A DNA stretch of 64,000 nucleotides from Syngnathus acus (GCF_901709675.1 NC_051102.1:10363412-10427411), one strand, 5' to 3'; counted from the first letter of the stretch, positions 1 to 34,400 are shown. Program-made: numbers and translations. Notes: generated by a model from the sequence alone, not told the origin.

Positions 1-21464
<21,464 letters not shown>

Positions 21465-22826
21465 CACTTAGAACTCCAGCAGAGTTGCCACTTTGAAGGT
21501 AGAAACTCCTCCAGTTTCTGCTTGGATTATTAAAAAGGATTTAATAATAATTAGCCACTCATAATTATTAGACAAGTGCTATTTGACTTAATCTCAAGAC
21601 AAAGTGCTACATCTTAACACAACAATAAAATATAATACTCTATTTCAACTAAACTATGAGAGCTCCCTTTACATCAATATAAATAAAACAACAACAAAAT
21701 ACCTGAACGAAATTTTACTGACAATTACAGACAAAATAGCGTTTGAAGTGAAATTGATGATATATAATTAAGTGATCACCTGGAGCATGCTGTGAAAGCC
21801 TTAAGCTAACGCTCGGTATGCTAATTTTGCCGTGCCCAAAAAATTGGAAATGGCTCGTTTTTCCAGAGATTTGAGTAAAATGTGTAAGACAATGAAAGAA
21901 AAAAAAGTGTTTTTGTTTCGAAGTTTGACCCTATGTCTTTCAGCACTCCGTCACTGTACTTGCTTCTTACGTCATTCTTTTTTTCGGTTTGGAATGTTCC
22001 AGTTTTGACTTGAACGTTGCACGTGCGCGTACTTTGTTGTTGTCGTTTAGGAAGGCGTGTAATTATGTGTCGTAACTACGTCATAAATCACACGTCATAC
22101 TTGCGTCGTGCTAAACTAAAAACGCTGGTTTACAATTTGCCAATAAATACATATAGTATTTTTTTTTAATCCACGTCGGTGTTATTTGGTTAATTCCCAT
22201 TCTTGGCGCTGGAATCTTGTGGTGCGTTCAATGACACCAGGAAATGATTTTTTTTTTTTTCCCTATACGCATTTATTGGCGCCGGTTACAAATGTAAAAG
22301 GTCAATTAAAATACAATAGAATTATTTTTAACTATTTATTGGCTACACTATAGTTGACCTTTCATCACAACTGTACAGGTTGTTATGTATGGAGATCAGC
22401 ATTCACCACAATATAATTTCTACTTAAAGTTTTTTTTTTTTGTAAAACTGACTTTAATGTATTTTTAGCGTGTTTTAAGGTCTTGTCACTTTTTTAACAG
22501 TCGAGCCTGGTCAAATCTGAGTAGAGAATTTCCTACTCCATATGATATAGCATCGGTCCACTGGGCCCCTTTTGACATTTACTTTACATTTACAATGGCA
22601 TTTTTGTAATAACAAAACCACGTTCATAGTGTGATGTTGTTACACATATTTCAAACTTACCTTTGTTACAAGAAACCGCAAAATTTACAGTTGATAATCG
22701 AGCCAACATGATTGAGCCATGTTGAGGTTGGAATTTACGACCTCTATCGGTTGACTGACGTACAGCGTGAGACCATGTCAAAGAAATAGCAGATCCTGGA
22801 TCAGTCCCCGGAAGCATCCTCGGTTT
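21465..22826. promoter_or_regulatory. Divergent intergenic region, dynein and calreticulin
   Basis: No coding sequence is seen. This 1.5-kb gap separates two genes transcribed away from each other and must hold both promoters. Three ACGTCA-type CREB/ATF-like half sites occur at 21969-21974, 22078-22083 and 22092-22097. The middle is AT-rich with T runs. I did not find a convincing RFX X-box that would mark a ciliary promoter. Confidence 0.55.
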
Positions 22827-22845
22827 CGTGGTTCACTGTGATTGG
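22827..22845. promoter_or_regulatory. ER-stress response element (ERSE) of the calreticulin promoter
   Basis: The sequence is CGTGG-N9-ATTGG, which on the other strand is CCAAT-N9-CCACG, an exact match with the required 9-base spacer. ERSEs are bound by NF-Y plus ATF6/XBP1 and drive ER chaperone genes in the unfolded protein response. It lies 143 bp upstream of the calreticulin start codon, where such sites are found in mammalian CALR. Confidence 0.85.
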
Positions 22846-22987
22846 TCCAGCCGGGCCGTGTGCTCGTCCTATGGCGTGCGGACATCTGTTAGCTTGAGCT
22901 GCTTCTGGTAAGACACTCCACTCCAGTGCGAAGTCTCTCCGAAAAGACTCTCGAGAAGGACACCAAGTCTGAGAGGAAAGAAAGAAG

Positions 22988-25495
22988 ATGGGCAAAATGC
23001 AACTTTTGGCTGCTATTACGGCGCTTTTAGTAGCCTATTGCGTACAAGCCAAGGTGTACCTTCGGGAAGAGTTCTTGGATGGCGGTAAGGTTAAAGCAAA
23101 ACCGAAAGTTAATGTCACGCCAATAAATGTCAAATTAGCTTATAGCTCCTTTTTTTTATTTGACAGTGTTTTTAATACCTGCTAAAACTTCCAAATGTGT
23201 TTCCACCCTGGTTGCCAGGGTCAAGGCCTCGTCGCCTCTTAAAATTGGCGTAAGAGATTTGATGGCGTGTTCTCGTGTAAACTGAGGTCATTAATCCCCC
23301 TGATTTTGATGTGTTTGTTGATCAGATGAATGGAGAAGTCGCTGGGTGGACTCCAAACACAAATCTGACTACGGCCAATGGAAACTGACGGCTGGCGAAT
23401 TCTATGGCGACGCCGAGAAGGACAAAGGTGAGCAAATAGTTGAACAAGGAAGAAAGCAAAACGAAACTTGTTCATAGACAAAGAGGAACTAAAGTGTATT
23501 AAAACATCAACAAAATGCAATTATTTCTCAGTTTATTCATCGGGTATTTCGGACCGAATAGAAATCTATTTGATAATAAATGATGTTGGTGGGCCTTGCC
23601 ATTAAGGGCGTTGACCTAATGCACAGGTCAATGGTTTGATGAATGCTATGACGTCATATTGTCCTATGTTTGTAGGTCTCCAGACAAGCCAGGATGCTCG
23701 TTTCTATGCGTCCTCCATCCGATTTGAGCCGTTCAGTAACGAAGGCAAGAGTTTGGTCATTCAGTTCACCGTCAAACACGAGCAGAAGATTGACTGCGGC
23801 GGCGGCTACGTCAAGGTCTTCCCGGCGGACATGGAACAGACCGCCATGCATGGGGAGTCCACATACTACATCATGTTTGGTAAGTTACAGCCCCGCCAAC
23901 CCCCAGCTTTGAGTTTAGGTGAACCACTTGCGAGCTGTAATGATTGTGATCATTTGCTTCGCACAGGCCCGGACATTTGTGGCTATAGCACCAAAAAGGT
24001 CCATGTCATTTTCAATTACAAGGGCCAGAATCACCTCATCAAGAAGGAAATCAAGTGCATGGTAATGTATTCATATATATTTCAGAAGCTGACTTCCAAA
24101 TCCCATAAGTATAGATTTCTCATTGAATTTTAACCCTTGTTCTTTTTTTCAGGACGATGAACTCAGCCACCTGTACACGCTGATCCTAAATCCCGACCAG
24201 ACCTACGAAGTGAAGATCGACAACAAGAAGGTGGAGTCGGGCAGCCTGGAAGAGGACTGGGACTTCCTGCCCCCAAAGAAGATCAAGGACCCTGAAGCCA
24301 AGAAGCCAGAGGACTGGGATGACCGTGCCAAGATCGACGATCCCGACGACACCAAGCCCGAGGTGAGAAAGAAAAGCAATATTTGAGCATTAACTGTGTG
24401 AAAATGATAAGTTACGATAAACTGAAACTATTTACCTTTGGATGACACCATAACTTAAATACCAAGAAGTGCCCAGATTACCAGTTGATCTTGGAAATGC
24501 CTTCACTCTTCAGGACTGGGACAAGCCTGAAAACATCCCTGACCCTGATGCCAAAAAGCCAGATGACTGGGACGAAGACATGGATGGAGAATGGGAGCCT
24601 CCCATGATCCCCAACCCAGAATACAAGGTAGGTGATTTAAAACCAGATTTTTTTACCCAACCTTGCAAATTTTTTCTACAATTAAAACAGCTCCCAGGTG
24701 TCTGAAATACTCCAAGGATCCGCAATTCTAGCCAATCATTGCATGTATATGCCACAAGATGACAGCAAAGCACTGCTTTTATAACAGACAGATGCTCCAA
24801 AGTAACTCATGTCAAGATTTGTGCTTCCAACAAAACTCACTGCTGCAATTCTTAGTTCATTTCAGGCTGTCGAGATCCTACTCTCGTCAATTTCCCATGT
24901 GCCTCTAATTTGACCCTTTGTTGCAGGGAGACTGGAAACCCAAGCAGATGGACAATCCCAACTACAAAGGAGTCTGGGTGCACCCTGAGATTGACAATCC
25001 CGACTACAGCCCTGACGCCACCATCTACAAGTTTGACAACATCGGCGTGATTGGTCTTGACCTTTGGCAGGTAGATGAGACTAAACATTGTCATGCTAAT
25101 GTCACATTGACAGCAAGCTGAAGCTCAATTTTGCGCACAGGTCAAATCCGGCACCATCTTTGACAACTTTCTGATCACGGATGACACGAAGGAAGCCGAG
25201 GACATCGGGAATGAGACGTGGGGTGTCACAAAGGTATTAAGCGTATTCTCATGGAATTTCAATTTGCAAGATAATCGTCCTAATTTTGTCCGACGTTTAT
25301 TTACAGGAACCCGAGCGTAAAATGAAAGAGGAACAAGATGATGTGAAACGCAAGGAAGAAGAGGAGAAAAACAAAGAGCAGGACACCCACGGCGAGGACG
25401 AAGATGGGGAAGACGAGGATGATAATGACGATGAGGACGAGGATGAGAATGAGGATGAAGATGAAGATGATGCAAAGCCCAAAGATGAGCTTTGA
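22988..25495 (+). CDS. calr: Calreticulin, complete, nine exons, 415 residues
   Basis: This is a lectin chaperone and Ca2+ buffer of the ER lumen that binds monoglucosylated glycoproteins. Exons are 22988-23084, 23326-23427, 23676-23879, 23967-24061, 24153-24362, 24514-24627, 24927-25070, 25141-25233 and 25307-25495; phases join and the total is 1248 nt. A signal peptide ([18 protein letters not shown]) opens the protein. The globular lectin domain includes [14 protein letters not shown] and FGPDICG. The P-domain arm carries the repeats [12 protein letters not shown] and IDNPDYSP. The C-terminus is an acidic D/E-rich low-affinity Ca2+ segment ending in the KDEL retrieval signal. Length fits the family (about 400-420). 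Which fish paralogue (calr or calr3-type) cannot be settled here; the symbol marks the family. Confidence 0.95.
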
Positions 25496-25575
25496 GAAGG
25501 TCTGCTTTGCAGAAAGAGAAAAAACTGTGTACATTCCGGGGATTTCGTGGCTGCTGTGCATCCTCACCCTAAAAA

Positions 25576-25581
25576 AATAAA
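25576..25581 (+). terminator. Poly(A) signal of calreticulin
   Basis: AATAAA lies 81 bp after the stop codon, giving a short 3' UTR. Confidence 0.7.
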
Positions 25582-25599
25582 ATGTCAACAAGGGAGGAT

Positions 25600-26499
25600 A
25601 GCTTCACTTTGGCCATTATGTCAACATTGCATCTCCTAACAACTGGCTCGATGCACAATTGCAATCCTATTTTTCTCAAACTTCATCTTATTAGAGAAAG
25701 GAGCTGTCATTTCGCCTTCCCATTTGGGTCGGAGTGAAGGCTTAACATGTCGCATCATTCATATTTAAGTGGTAACATGTCTTTTGCTGTGGAAAACAAT
25801 TAAATGTGTACCATTCAAATCGCCTACAATAATCAAGGATGCAATTGTACTGTTTACATACCACTTATCTTATAGCGCAAATAAGAATTGCCCGAATACA
25901 ATGCCTTCAAATGATGTGAAATCACCTGTCTACGTTTTAATTCTAGTGTGATCAAAGCAGTCTGGTGAACAGACCTCTCGACCCTTTTCTGGTGTGAATA
26001 GAGCAAGGGTGTGCTCGTTTCTATTGGTCCAAATAAATGATTATACAAAAGTTTTTATAAAACGATTGTGATTTTTTGTCCAGGTGGCTTGAATTTACAA
26101 AAATTATGGTTTCGAAATTGAATCAGAATGTGGTGCTCGGCGTACAAAACGCGCAGTCCATCGTGGTCTCGCGAGAGGAATCTCGTCTTGGTCCGATTCC
26201 CGGCCAACGCAACTTTTATTATCCATTATTTTTTCCCTCCATTTACTTGCTAAAGCGACTGCTGCATGTAACAAATGACGCGTGACAACTGTTAATTCAG
26301 AACAGTATTACCAGTGCATCTCAGTAGATTTACATGAGACAGTAATTCTATGATAACTAGTACAATTAGCTAACTATCAATGTTCAATTTATCACGTATT
26401 TTGCACTCGTCGCGGCTGAAGTTCACCATTTAGCGCAAAACCGAAGCGGCTGTATTGCGTCAGAAACTGCAAACAGTCTTTTGAGGAAAACAAAAACGT
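25600..26499. other. Intergenic stretch between calreticulin and the tRNA gene
   Basis: No supported gene is present. It is AT-rich. The only marked motif is the CGCG element at 26167-26176. Confidence 0.6.
26167..26176. promoter_or_regulatory. TCTCGCGAGA palindromic promoter-type element
   Basis: This exact 10-bp palindrome is the known vertebrate CGCG core-promoter element found at TATA-less housekeeping promoters. No start codon or splice donor was recognised nearby, so any transcript from it is unknown. Confidence 0.4.
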
Positions 26500-26571
26500 G
26501 GGCTCGTCCGGGATTTGAACCCGGGACCTCTCGCACCCTAAGCGAGAATCATACCCCTAGACCAACGAGCC
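26500..26571 (-). tRNA. tRNA-Pro (anticodon AGG)
   Basis: On the minus strand the 7-bp acceptor stem GGCTCGT pairs with ACGAGCC, with discriminator C at 26500. The D arm contains TGGTCTAGGGGTATGATTC. The anticodon loop CTTAGGG gives AGG (complement of CCT at 26537-26539). The T arm is CCGGGTTCAAATCCCGG (B box GGTTCAAATCC). The gene has no intron. A Pol III terminator (T5 on the minus strand, 26492-26496) follows at once. All stems are intact, so it is probably functional. Confidence 0.97.
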
Positions 26572-27144
26572 GCCTGGTCACCGAGCGAATTCATGCGTAC
26601 AAGACTAGAAGAATTGGTCATATCCCATTTTGGTAGGTTAAATAACTACGCCCTTTTCGCCAGTAATATTCATTTTTGTTTCATCACAAGCGGTAGAAGT
26701 TGCTGTATCGTATTAAATGAGGCGTCACAGTGCACACGCGGGTTATAGCCAGCACAGGTTCTTTTCACGCCATGTACGGGTTTCATCCGTAAGTCATGTG
26801 ACTCTCCTACGCAGCCATCTTGTGGCAGAGAGGGAGGGGCGCGTATAAATGGATCTCACTGGCCATCTCAATAGGACCAAGACAAGACACGCCCTCCATC
26901 TTTGGAGGGTCATATTTCATGAGCCTAGCCTATAGGGTGTGTTTTGCTCGGATTCTACATCCAATCACATTGAAGGGGGGCGTGTCGTGTCGCGTAATCG
27001 AGTGGGACTCAGAATAACGCGGAGGGGAGGGGTGAGCGAGAGAGCGAGACCAAGGAAAAGACAGAGAGCGAGCCAGAGAGAGAGTGAGAGAGAGCTAGCG
27101 CTTACACTCGAATTCCAAACCTTACGCTGTCACGTCAAGCAGAG
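26572..27144 (+). promoter_or_regulatory. gigyf2: Likely gigyf2 promoter and untranslated first exon
   Basis: This region leads to a splice donor AGAG|GTAAGA at 27145. No ATG-led frame continues across it, so the last part (roughly 27000-27144) is best read as a 5' untranslated exon of gigyf2, whose coding begins at 28441 after a spliced leader. The transcription start is not determinable by eye. Confidence 0.5.
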
Positions 27145-28430
27145 GTAAGACAGCCCAAATTAAACGCCCTACCAGCACGAGGCTGCTGAAAGTAAAGTGC
27201 CACGTCGTAAAGCCAACATCGAGCCAATCCAGGTTGCTTTTCAGCGGTACTGTTAGGAAGTCTCCTCCGTGTTTACTCCGGGAGGCCTCCGTCCAAAAAA
27301 AGCTAGTGAGCTAACCTGTTAGCATGCTAGCCACAAGTGCTTGGGCTTTTCGAGGATTAACTCGTGCCGCGGTGCCAATATCGCGATTATTATTGTTCGG
27401 ATCGTCGGTATATGACAACATGTCCAGGCGGATGAGCGTGTGGCTACGTGTGTTTTGATCACCGCAACTGCTCGAATCTCCTTCGCTGTGATTTAATGCT
27501 ATGTGCACTTGGTCAACTGCAGTTAGCTTTTAGCACGGCGGCTAATGCAAGAGTTAGCTGTGGTGAGGCATCAAAGTGTCTGCCAAAAACATGCAACTAC
27601 TCGCATTGTCATCGAAATAATTCACCGTAACGCATCGGGGGGCTATACCCTAGTCATGCTTTAAGCATTCATTTACACACGAATTAACTATCTTGACAGG
27701 CTTGAGGAATTATATGAACTATTCGTGAAGTAATGTCAGCGTAACCAGCCTAACCCGAACCCCTGCACCGAGTGGCTTTTATTTATGACTCAATGGGACC
27801 AAGTTGTCGGTGTATAACATGTCGCACTTAAGATCCGAGCAACTTTGCTGTTATCAGGCGGCCATTCATGGTGTTAGCGTAGCATTTCTTTAAGTGTGTG
27901 CAACCATGACTGGACAGCGAGTGTGTCCACATAACACCCCCCCCCCCCCCCCCTCCAAAAAAAAAACTCCTTACGTTATGTAGCATCTTACACGTGGCTT
28001 ATCGTGGTTTCCCATATGGTGAGTGGGATGGCCCCCCTTTCCATTTGAGACTCATTTAGCATGCCTTCAATGTGACAGCCGGAGTAGACATTCCAAAATA
28101 CGACTTGACGATCGAACCCGTATTGATCACCTTCCGGCTTCTACTTGAAGTTAAGACCCATGTCAATTACAGGTGCTTGACAGTCACCCACACCGCAAGA
28201 GCTAAAATAGCTTGCACATTGAAATTGTACACGTGTGTGGGTGTGTGTTTGTGGGGGGGGGTGCTGTCACAAGGGCCTGGGACATTCAGCTGACAGTCTC
28301 TTTCCAAATGAAACAAAGTTTGGTTGTGTGAGGCTCAACAGTCCCCGTTCTTCATAAAAAAGACAAAAATCTTGCTGAACAGTGACAAGTGTGTGATTGA
28401 TTCATTGTCTCTTTTGTACATTTGTAGACC
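27145..28430 (+). other. gigyf2: Presumed first intron of gigyf2
   Basis: No coding sequence is recognised. It contains a C homopolymer near 27938-27952 and a GT/G-rich stretch near 28230-28260. It ends at an acceptor just upstream of the ATG (...CATTTGTAG|ACCTTC). Confidence 0.5.
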
Positions 28431-28440
28431 TTCAAGGAAA

Positions 28441-31400
28441 ATGGCCGAGACCCAGACACTTAACTTTGGACCAGAATGGTATAGTAGTACATTTGTTTAT
28501 TGTGAAAGTAATTTTCAATGGTGGAACCCCCCCTTTACTAGAGCAACCTCTCCAGGCATGTTCAGACGTGCCACCTCCAGCTTTTCATTCAGCAATTCAC
28601 TAAACCTTTTGGCTCCGCACAGGCTCCGTGCCCTGTCTGGAGGTGCAAGCAGCAGTGGCGGCGGCGGCGGCGGTGGTGGAGGAAGCAGCAGCAGCAACGC
28701 CGTTAGCTCGCCACCTCTCTCGCCTGTATTGCCAAAGTACAAGCTTGCAGACTATCGTTACGGAAGAGAGGAAATGTTAGCACTTTATGTCAAAGACATC
28801 AAGGTAAACATGACTCAGCAGATGCCCCCATTTGTCGTGCGCTATGCAGACAGACCCAGCTGCCAGAGGTGAAAATATTGAGAGCCGCGAACGATGCAAC
28901 AAGATGCCGCGGGGGTCACTTTGCGAAACCTCGAGTGTTTTATGTTGATGTGTGTGTTGTTTTCTGCTAGATCCCTATAGACTTGCATGATAAGGAGTTC
29001 CTGCCCATATTGCAAGAGGAACCTTTCCCTCCTCTGGCACTTGTTTCTTTTACAGAGGAAGAACAGGTAGGGCTGCTTGTTGCCTGTCCTAAACTGTCTG
29101 TTCTCAACAACCCAAAAAGACAAATTCATCATCATCACTCACAATCTCATCGTCAAGCTCACAATTTACTCCATGCTGACGTCGTTCTATTTGGCCACTC
29201 GAACCATTTCCAGTTTTGTTGTGTGTTCCATGCTGAATAAGCAACTACTGTATTGTTTGCTGCCAGGCATATCAAAGCATCCTTTATTAGCGCCTCTTTG
29301 AGCTCCGCATTGGTCCTTTAGAGCATGTACACAGCACATGCCCCTATTAGTTACCAGCTGAGAGTTTGTCAAGGTCGCCAGTATTTCATTCATTTGGACA
29401 CAGACATTCCCTACAAGTCAATTGGGAAGAAAAAAAAATGGTTCTCTCCCCCTTCTGTTTGTGTTCGCAGAGAAATTTTGCCTTGTCTGTAAACAGTGCT
29501 GCCGTATTCCGACGAGGAAGCGGTGCGGTAGTGAGTGCGCCTCGAGGCCGAAGTACCTCAAGGGGTAGAGGTAAAGGCTTCATAATTTCCTTTCTAATTT
29601 TCACGGCTGCGCAAGAGTTTCCTTCGACGTGACTTTCAAAGTGATGTCTATGCCTTTTCAAAAGAGCCGCAACAACTGCGAATCGTTGGGATGCCTTTGA
29701 GGGCTCCCACCAATTCAGGCGCTCCAATTCGGTCGCTCTCTCTTTCTGTCTTTCTCATAGAATATTGGTTGTGTTCTGAGTCTCTGGTTGTTTTCAGGTC
29801 GAGGAAGAGGAGACGGAGGGTTTTACCAAAGAAGTTTTGATGATGTGGAAGGTTTTGGCCGTGGGGGCAGGGAGATGCATCGCTCCCAGAGCTGGGAGGA
29901 AAGGTACTGACCATCCATTTGTGCGTTCAAGTTTCCACAAGACCTACAGACAGTTACGCAAATACAAATTTGTGTATTTCCTTGGGGACTCATTTACTCT
30001 TTTTGGGTTGTGTGTTTTTTTTTTTTTTTTTTCCTCCCCCATCAGGGGCGATAGAAGATTTGAAAAGCCAGGCCGGAAAGACCCGGGTTAGTGTCGAAAT
30101 AGCTTGTTCAAATAATCCATTTGTTCGTCAGTGGTGGCAAACGCTGGCTTATCTCCCTTTTTCTTTATTCCCGTACAGATGTGTCGCCAGGACATTTCCA
30201 GCTGAATCACGGTAAGTCTGTTCAGTCACTCCGTGTCGAACGGAAACGATAAAAGCCGACTTGCTTCACCTCTAAGCAGCTTCCCCAATGACGAATTTCG
30301 CAGTGCGAAACAACTACGATGATGCCGGGCTGGGCCTGTCGAGGAAACACGACTTCACGCGCTCAGAGAGCGAGAATTGGCGTACCTTTCGTGACGATCA
30401 GAACGGTGAGGATAATCGGGGGGGGGGGAGGTTTTTGATTGGGAAGGTGAGCAGGCACCACGCTGACTTGCAGCAGTCAATTTGACCTACTTTTAAAATT
30501 TTACAGTGTGTTCACTTTCATTTGGAAGACATTCAATGTGTTTGTTTTCATTTGCCTTCATACTTAGATGTGCCTCGGAGCGCGGCGTGGCATCCGGAGC
30601 AGCGGCGCCGCATTCCGTTTGACTCGCGAGAAGACGAACGCACCTACAGGAGGCAGCGTTCGGGCAGCGGCAGCTTGGACGACGACAGGGATGCTCTGCC
30701 CGAGTGGTGTCTGGAGGACGCGGACGAGGAGGCGGGCACCTTCGACTCGTCGGGGGCCTTTCTCTCACTCAAGGCAAGCGAAGAGGCATTTCTGTCAACG
30801 GATCTTCTTTACGTGAGTTTTGTGCGACGAGCGTGACCTTCTTTTGGCTTCTCAGAAAGCCTCCAAAGAGCCCATCCTGGAGGAGGCCGAGTTGGATTTT
30901 AAACCCTTGGAAGAGTGTGAGGAGGCCCTAGAGGAGGAAGACAGTCAGCCCAAGGAGACCAAAGAAACAGAAATAGAAGCCAAGCAAAATTCTGACCGAA
31001 AAGGTTTGGAGCCTTTTAAAATTCCGGCCCTGTCATTGTCACGCTAAATTGAATCGGCATGCAACTGCAACGTGCCGAGCAGCAGCAGAGGAACATTTGC
31101 ACAGGTAACCGCCGCAAGAGAATTAGTTCCATGAGCATCGGCGAAAGGAAAATGAAAGCATTTGAGTGAAACGCTCCTGGCCCACTTATTCAGCCAAGCA
31201 AGAACTCCTTGAAAGCCCATTACTGTGCCCGGCGCAGCTTGAGAACCGACCTTCTTTTTGTTTGGGATCAATTGCAGCGCTGAGGAACATAACAAGAACA
31301 AGCGCTCCAATTGACACAATGTCATCTCGACTCTTAGTATTCACGGGGGTGAGCAGAATGTCAGAGGAGACCCCACCTGTTCCCCCGCCCGCCGTTGGGA

Positions 31401-34400
31401 CGATCCCCGAGGCCCAGACGACCCGCAAGTCTGCGTCGCCCGGCCACCTCAACCCGACGGAGGAACCCGAAAGGCAACCCCCCCTGGAGCGACCGCCAGA
31501 ACCCTGCAAAGTTGCTCAGCACGTCCCGTTGTCCAACAGCATGTCGCTACCCAACTCGCGGATTTCCGCCACCCTCACAGGTCATTTTTCTTCTTTGGGT
31601 GGCCCGTAAAGAACCGTGGGAAAAGAAAAAGAGAGTAGCAACCACACAGTATATTTGTCTGTTCCTTCCTCACAGACGTTCGCAGGCAGTCGTCCAGCAT
31701 GCAGACGCCCGGGGAGGTGCTCGTGGCTATGAACAATCCCCTGCCCTTTTCTTCAAGTGCGTTAGCCCCAATTTCCAGGCCTGCCGCCGTGTCACATGAC
31801 ACCGATGAAGACGAGGGTTTGAAGCACTTTGAGCAGGTAACTCCTTCGTTTTAGCCTGTCCCCATGACTTCCTATGTAACAAGCCACAATACGCCACAGT
31901 CTGTTCTTCATCAGCAGTAATGGAGTCATAATTATTGTAAATATTGAAATGGAGAACACCATCTAACCCTAAATTAGTTGTCTCTATCGTTATTTTGATG
32001 TGTGGGCTCTCAGCTTGAGTAGAAACCGACACAGCAAGTCACTTTTGTAGTACGTCTTCACTGCACTCTAAACCGCGGCACACCATCTGCTTTGTCCACG
32101 CGTCGACCCCCAGGAGGCAGAGAAAATGGTGGCTTACCTCCAGGACGGCGTAGCGGACGATGACAGACTGGCTGCCAAAGCCCCTGAAAAGCCCAAAGCT
32201 GCAGGCCTGCCGCTCACTCACAAGACCGCACTCAAGTGGTTTTACAAAGACCCTCAAGGGGAGATACAGGGTAAGACAGATGAAGGAAGTTACAAGAAAA
32301 ATGTTTGGGGAACCTCCGTGAGGCAGCTTGGAACATACCCGATCTTGCGGTTTTGTCTTCAGGTCCTTTCAGCAACCAGGAGATGGCCGAATGGTTCCAG
32401 GCGGGTTACTTCACCATGTCTCTCCTGGTGAAAAGAGGCTGCGATGACATCTTTCAGGCCTTGGGGGAGATGATGAAGATTTGGGGGAGAGTCCCTTTCA
32501 CGCCGGGCCCCGCGCCTCCACCCCTGCAGGTACCTCTTCACAAATGAAATCGGAATTTGTGAGCAACATGTTCAAAGGGAGGAAAATGAAATGGGCTTTT
32601 GTTGACAACTCAACGATCCAATCACACCTTTGTGTCCAATGATGCCGATGCAGGGTGACGCTGACCAAGAAAGGTTGAAGCGGCAGCAGGAGCTCACTGC
32701 GCTCAACCTTTACCAGTTGCAGCAGCTTCAGTATCAATACCTCTTGAGGTGAGTTGATTGAGCAGAAAACCCACCAGTCGAGAGACGTACACTCTCCAGC
32801 GTGTCATCTCCACCCGGTGGGACATGCCCGGCCGGAACACCTCGCCGGGGAGCAATGTATTAAAGGGTGCAGTGTCTTTGTTGTGTCCTTTTAGGCAGCA
32901 GTATGCTCAGGCCCTGGCCCAGCAGAAGGCAGCGGTGCTGAGCTCGGCCCCTCTTCAACAGCAGCAGCAACACCAACAGCAGCTCAACACGCTTCAGCAG
33001 CAATACCAAGCTCTCAAGACAAGGTCCGCACAGGTTTTTCACACCCGGGAGCTTAGACTGTACCACAATTATCTATCGTTTACCTTTGCAGAACATCGGA
33101 GAGCCTTCTACCTCCTGTTACACGGTCCCTGTCTGTACCCGACTCCGGTTCTGTATGGGAAATGCAGAACCCGTCCTCGCAGGCTTCTTGCACACCAAAC
33201 CTCCCCACAGCCACGTCAAGCAGTAAGTCAACCTCACCAAAGTATGAAAGTGGGTTGTCATATCTAATTGTGGTGTTTTCTTTTTCTGTTCTCAACAGCA
33301 TGGGATGGCAGCAGCGTGTGGGACTTGCCCATAGACTCCGTGGCAAAGGCGCCCACCATCGAGCAGATGCAGCAGTTGGAGAAATCAAAGGCTGCAAAGG
33401 TAATTTGCATTCCTACAGTCAGCAAGAAAACTTTCGATAAATGTTTTGGTGGGGTTTTTATTTTTCCTCAATTGGTGAAAGTCCCAACCGGGGTTCAATT
33501 ACTGTGCTCGAACTTTGAAACCACACTTGCTCTCCTCTCTCTTAACCGTCAGGTGGAACTGGAGAGGCGCGAAGCTGAACTGAGAGCCAAAAGAGAAGAA
33601 GAAGAGAGGAAGCGACTGGAGGAGGCTCTGCGGGCTCGTCAAGAGGAGGAGCGGAAGCGCCTGGAGGAGGAGGAGCTGGCGAGACAAAAACAGGTTGAGT
33701 GGTTTTCTCCAATCAAAGTAACTGCAAAACATTTGATGGGGACGCTGACAAGACGAACAATAATGAACACCTATAGGAGGAAGCTCTGAGACGACAGAGA
33801 GAACAGGAGGAGGCGCAACGGAGAAAAAAGGAGCAAGAAGAGAGATTGGCGCAGGAGGAAGCCCTGCGAAGACTTGAGGAGGAGGAGAGGAAGAAAAGGG
33901 AGGACTTCCTTCGCAAACAGGTCAAGCCAGCCACAGGCCGGGTCCAAGCTTTCAGTGTTTCCCAAGTAAAAACAAGAGACAGGCCTTTTATGATTTTATT
34001 CCAAGCTGGAATTTTCCTCACGCATACAGGAGGAGGAGCGCCGAAAACAAGAGGAGCTGGAGGCATTGAGGAGGCGCGAGGAGGAGAAGCGAGCAGAGGA
34101 GGCGGCTGCGGCGGCTGCAGCAGCAGAAGCGGCTGCCCTTGCTCAGCAACAGCAGGAGGAGCAAAAGCGGCGGGAGCAGGAGGCGCAGAAACAGCAGGAA
34201 CTGCAGAGACAGAGGCAGCAGCAGCAGGAGGCTCTCAGAAGACTGCAACAGCAGCAGCAGCTTGCACAAATGAAGGTGAAACGACAAACCCAACTTCCTG
34301 ATTAAGTAGCAAAGATGCCAGGTCCTTTTTGAAACGGCTATCTCAGGAACGTTGAAAACACAATTCCACTCTTGTTGCTCAATAGGCTGAATGATAAAAG

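Noticed and set aside
25301-25591. Minus-strand frames opposite the calreticulin acidic tail
   Set aside because: Hydrophobic/serine-rich read-outs of the complement of GAC/GAG codons.
27938-27952. Long C runs here, at 37330 and at 49470
   Set aside because: Simple homopolymers, prone to sequencing error; no spaced G tracts that would make a quadruplex.
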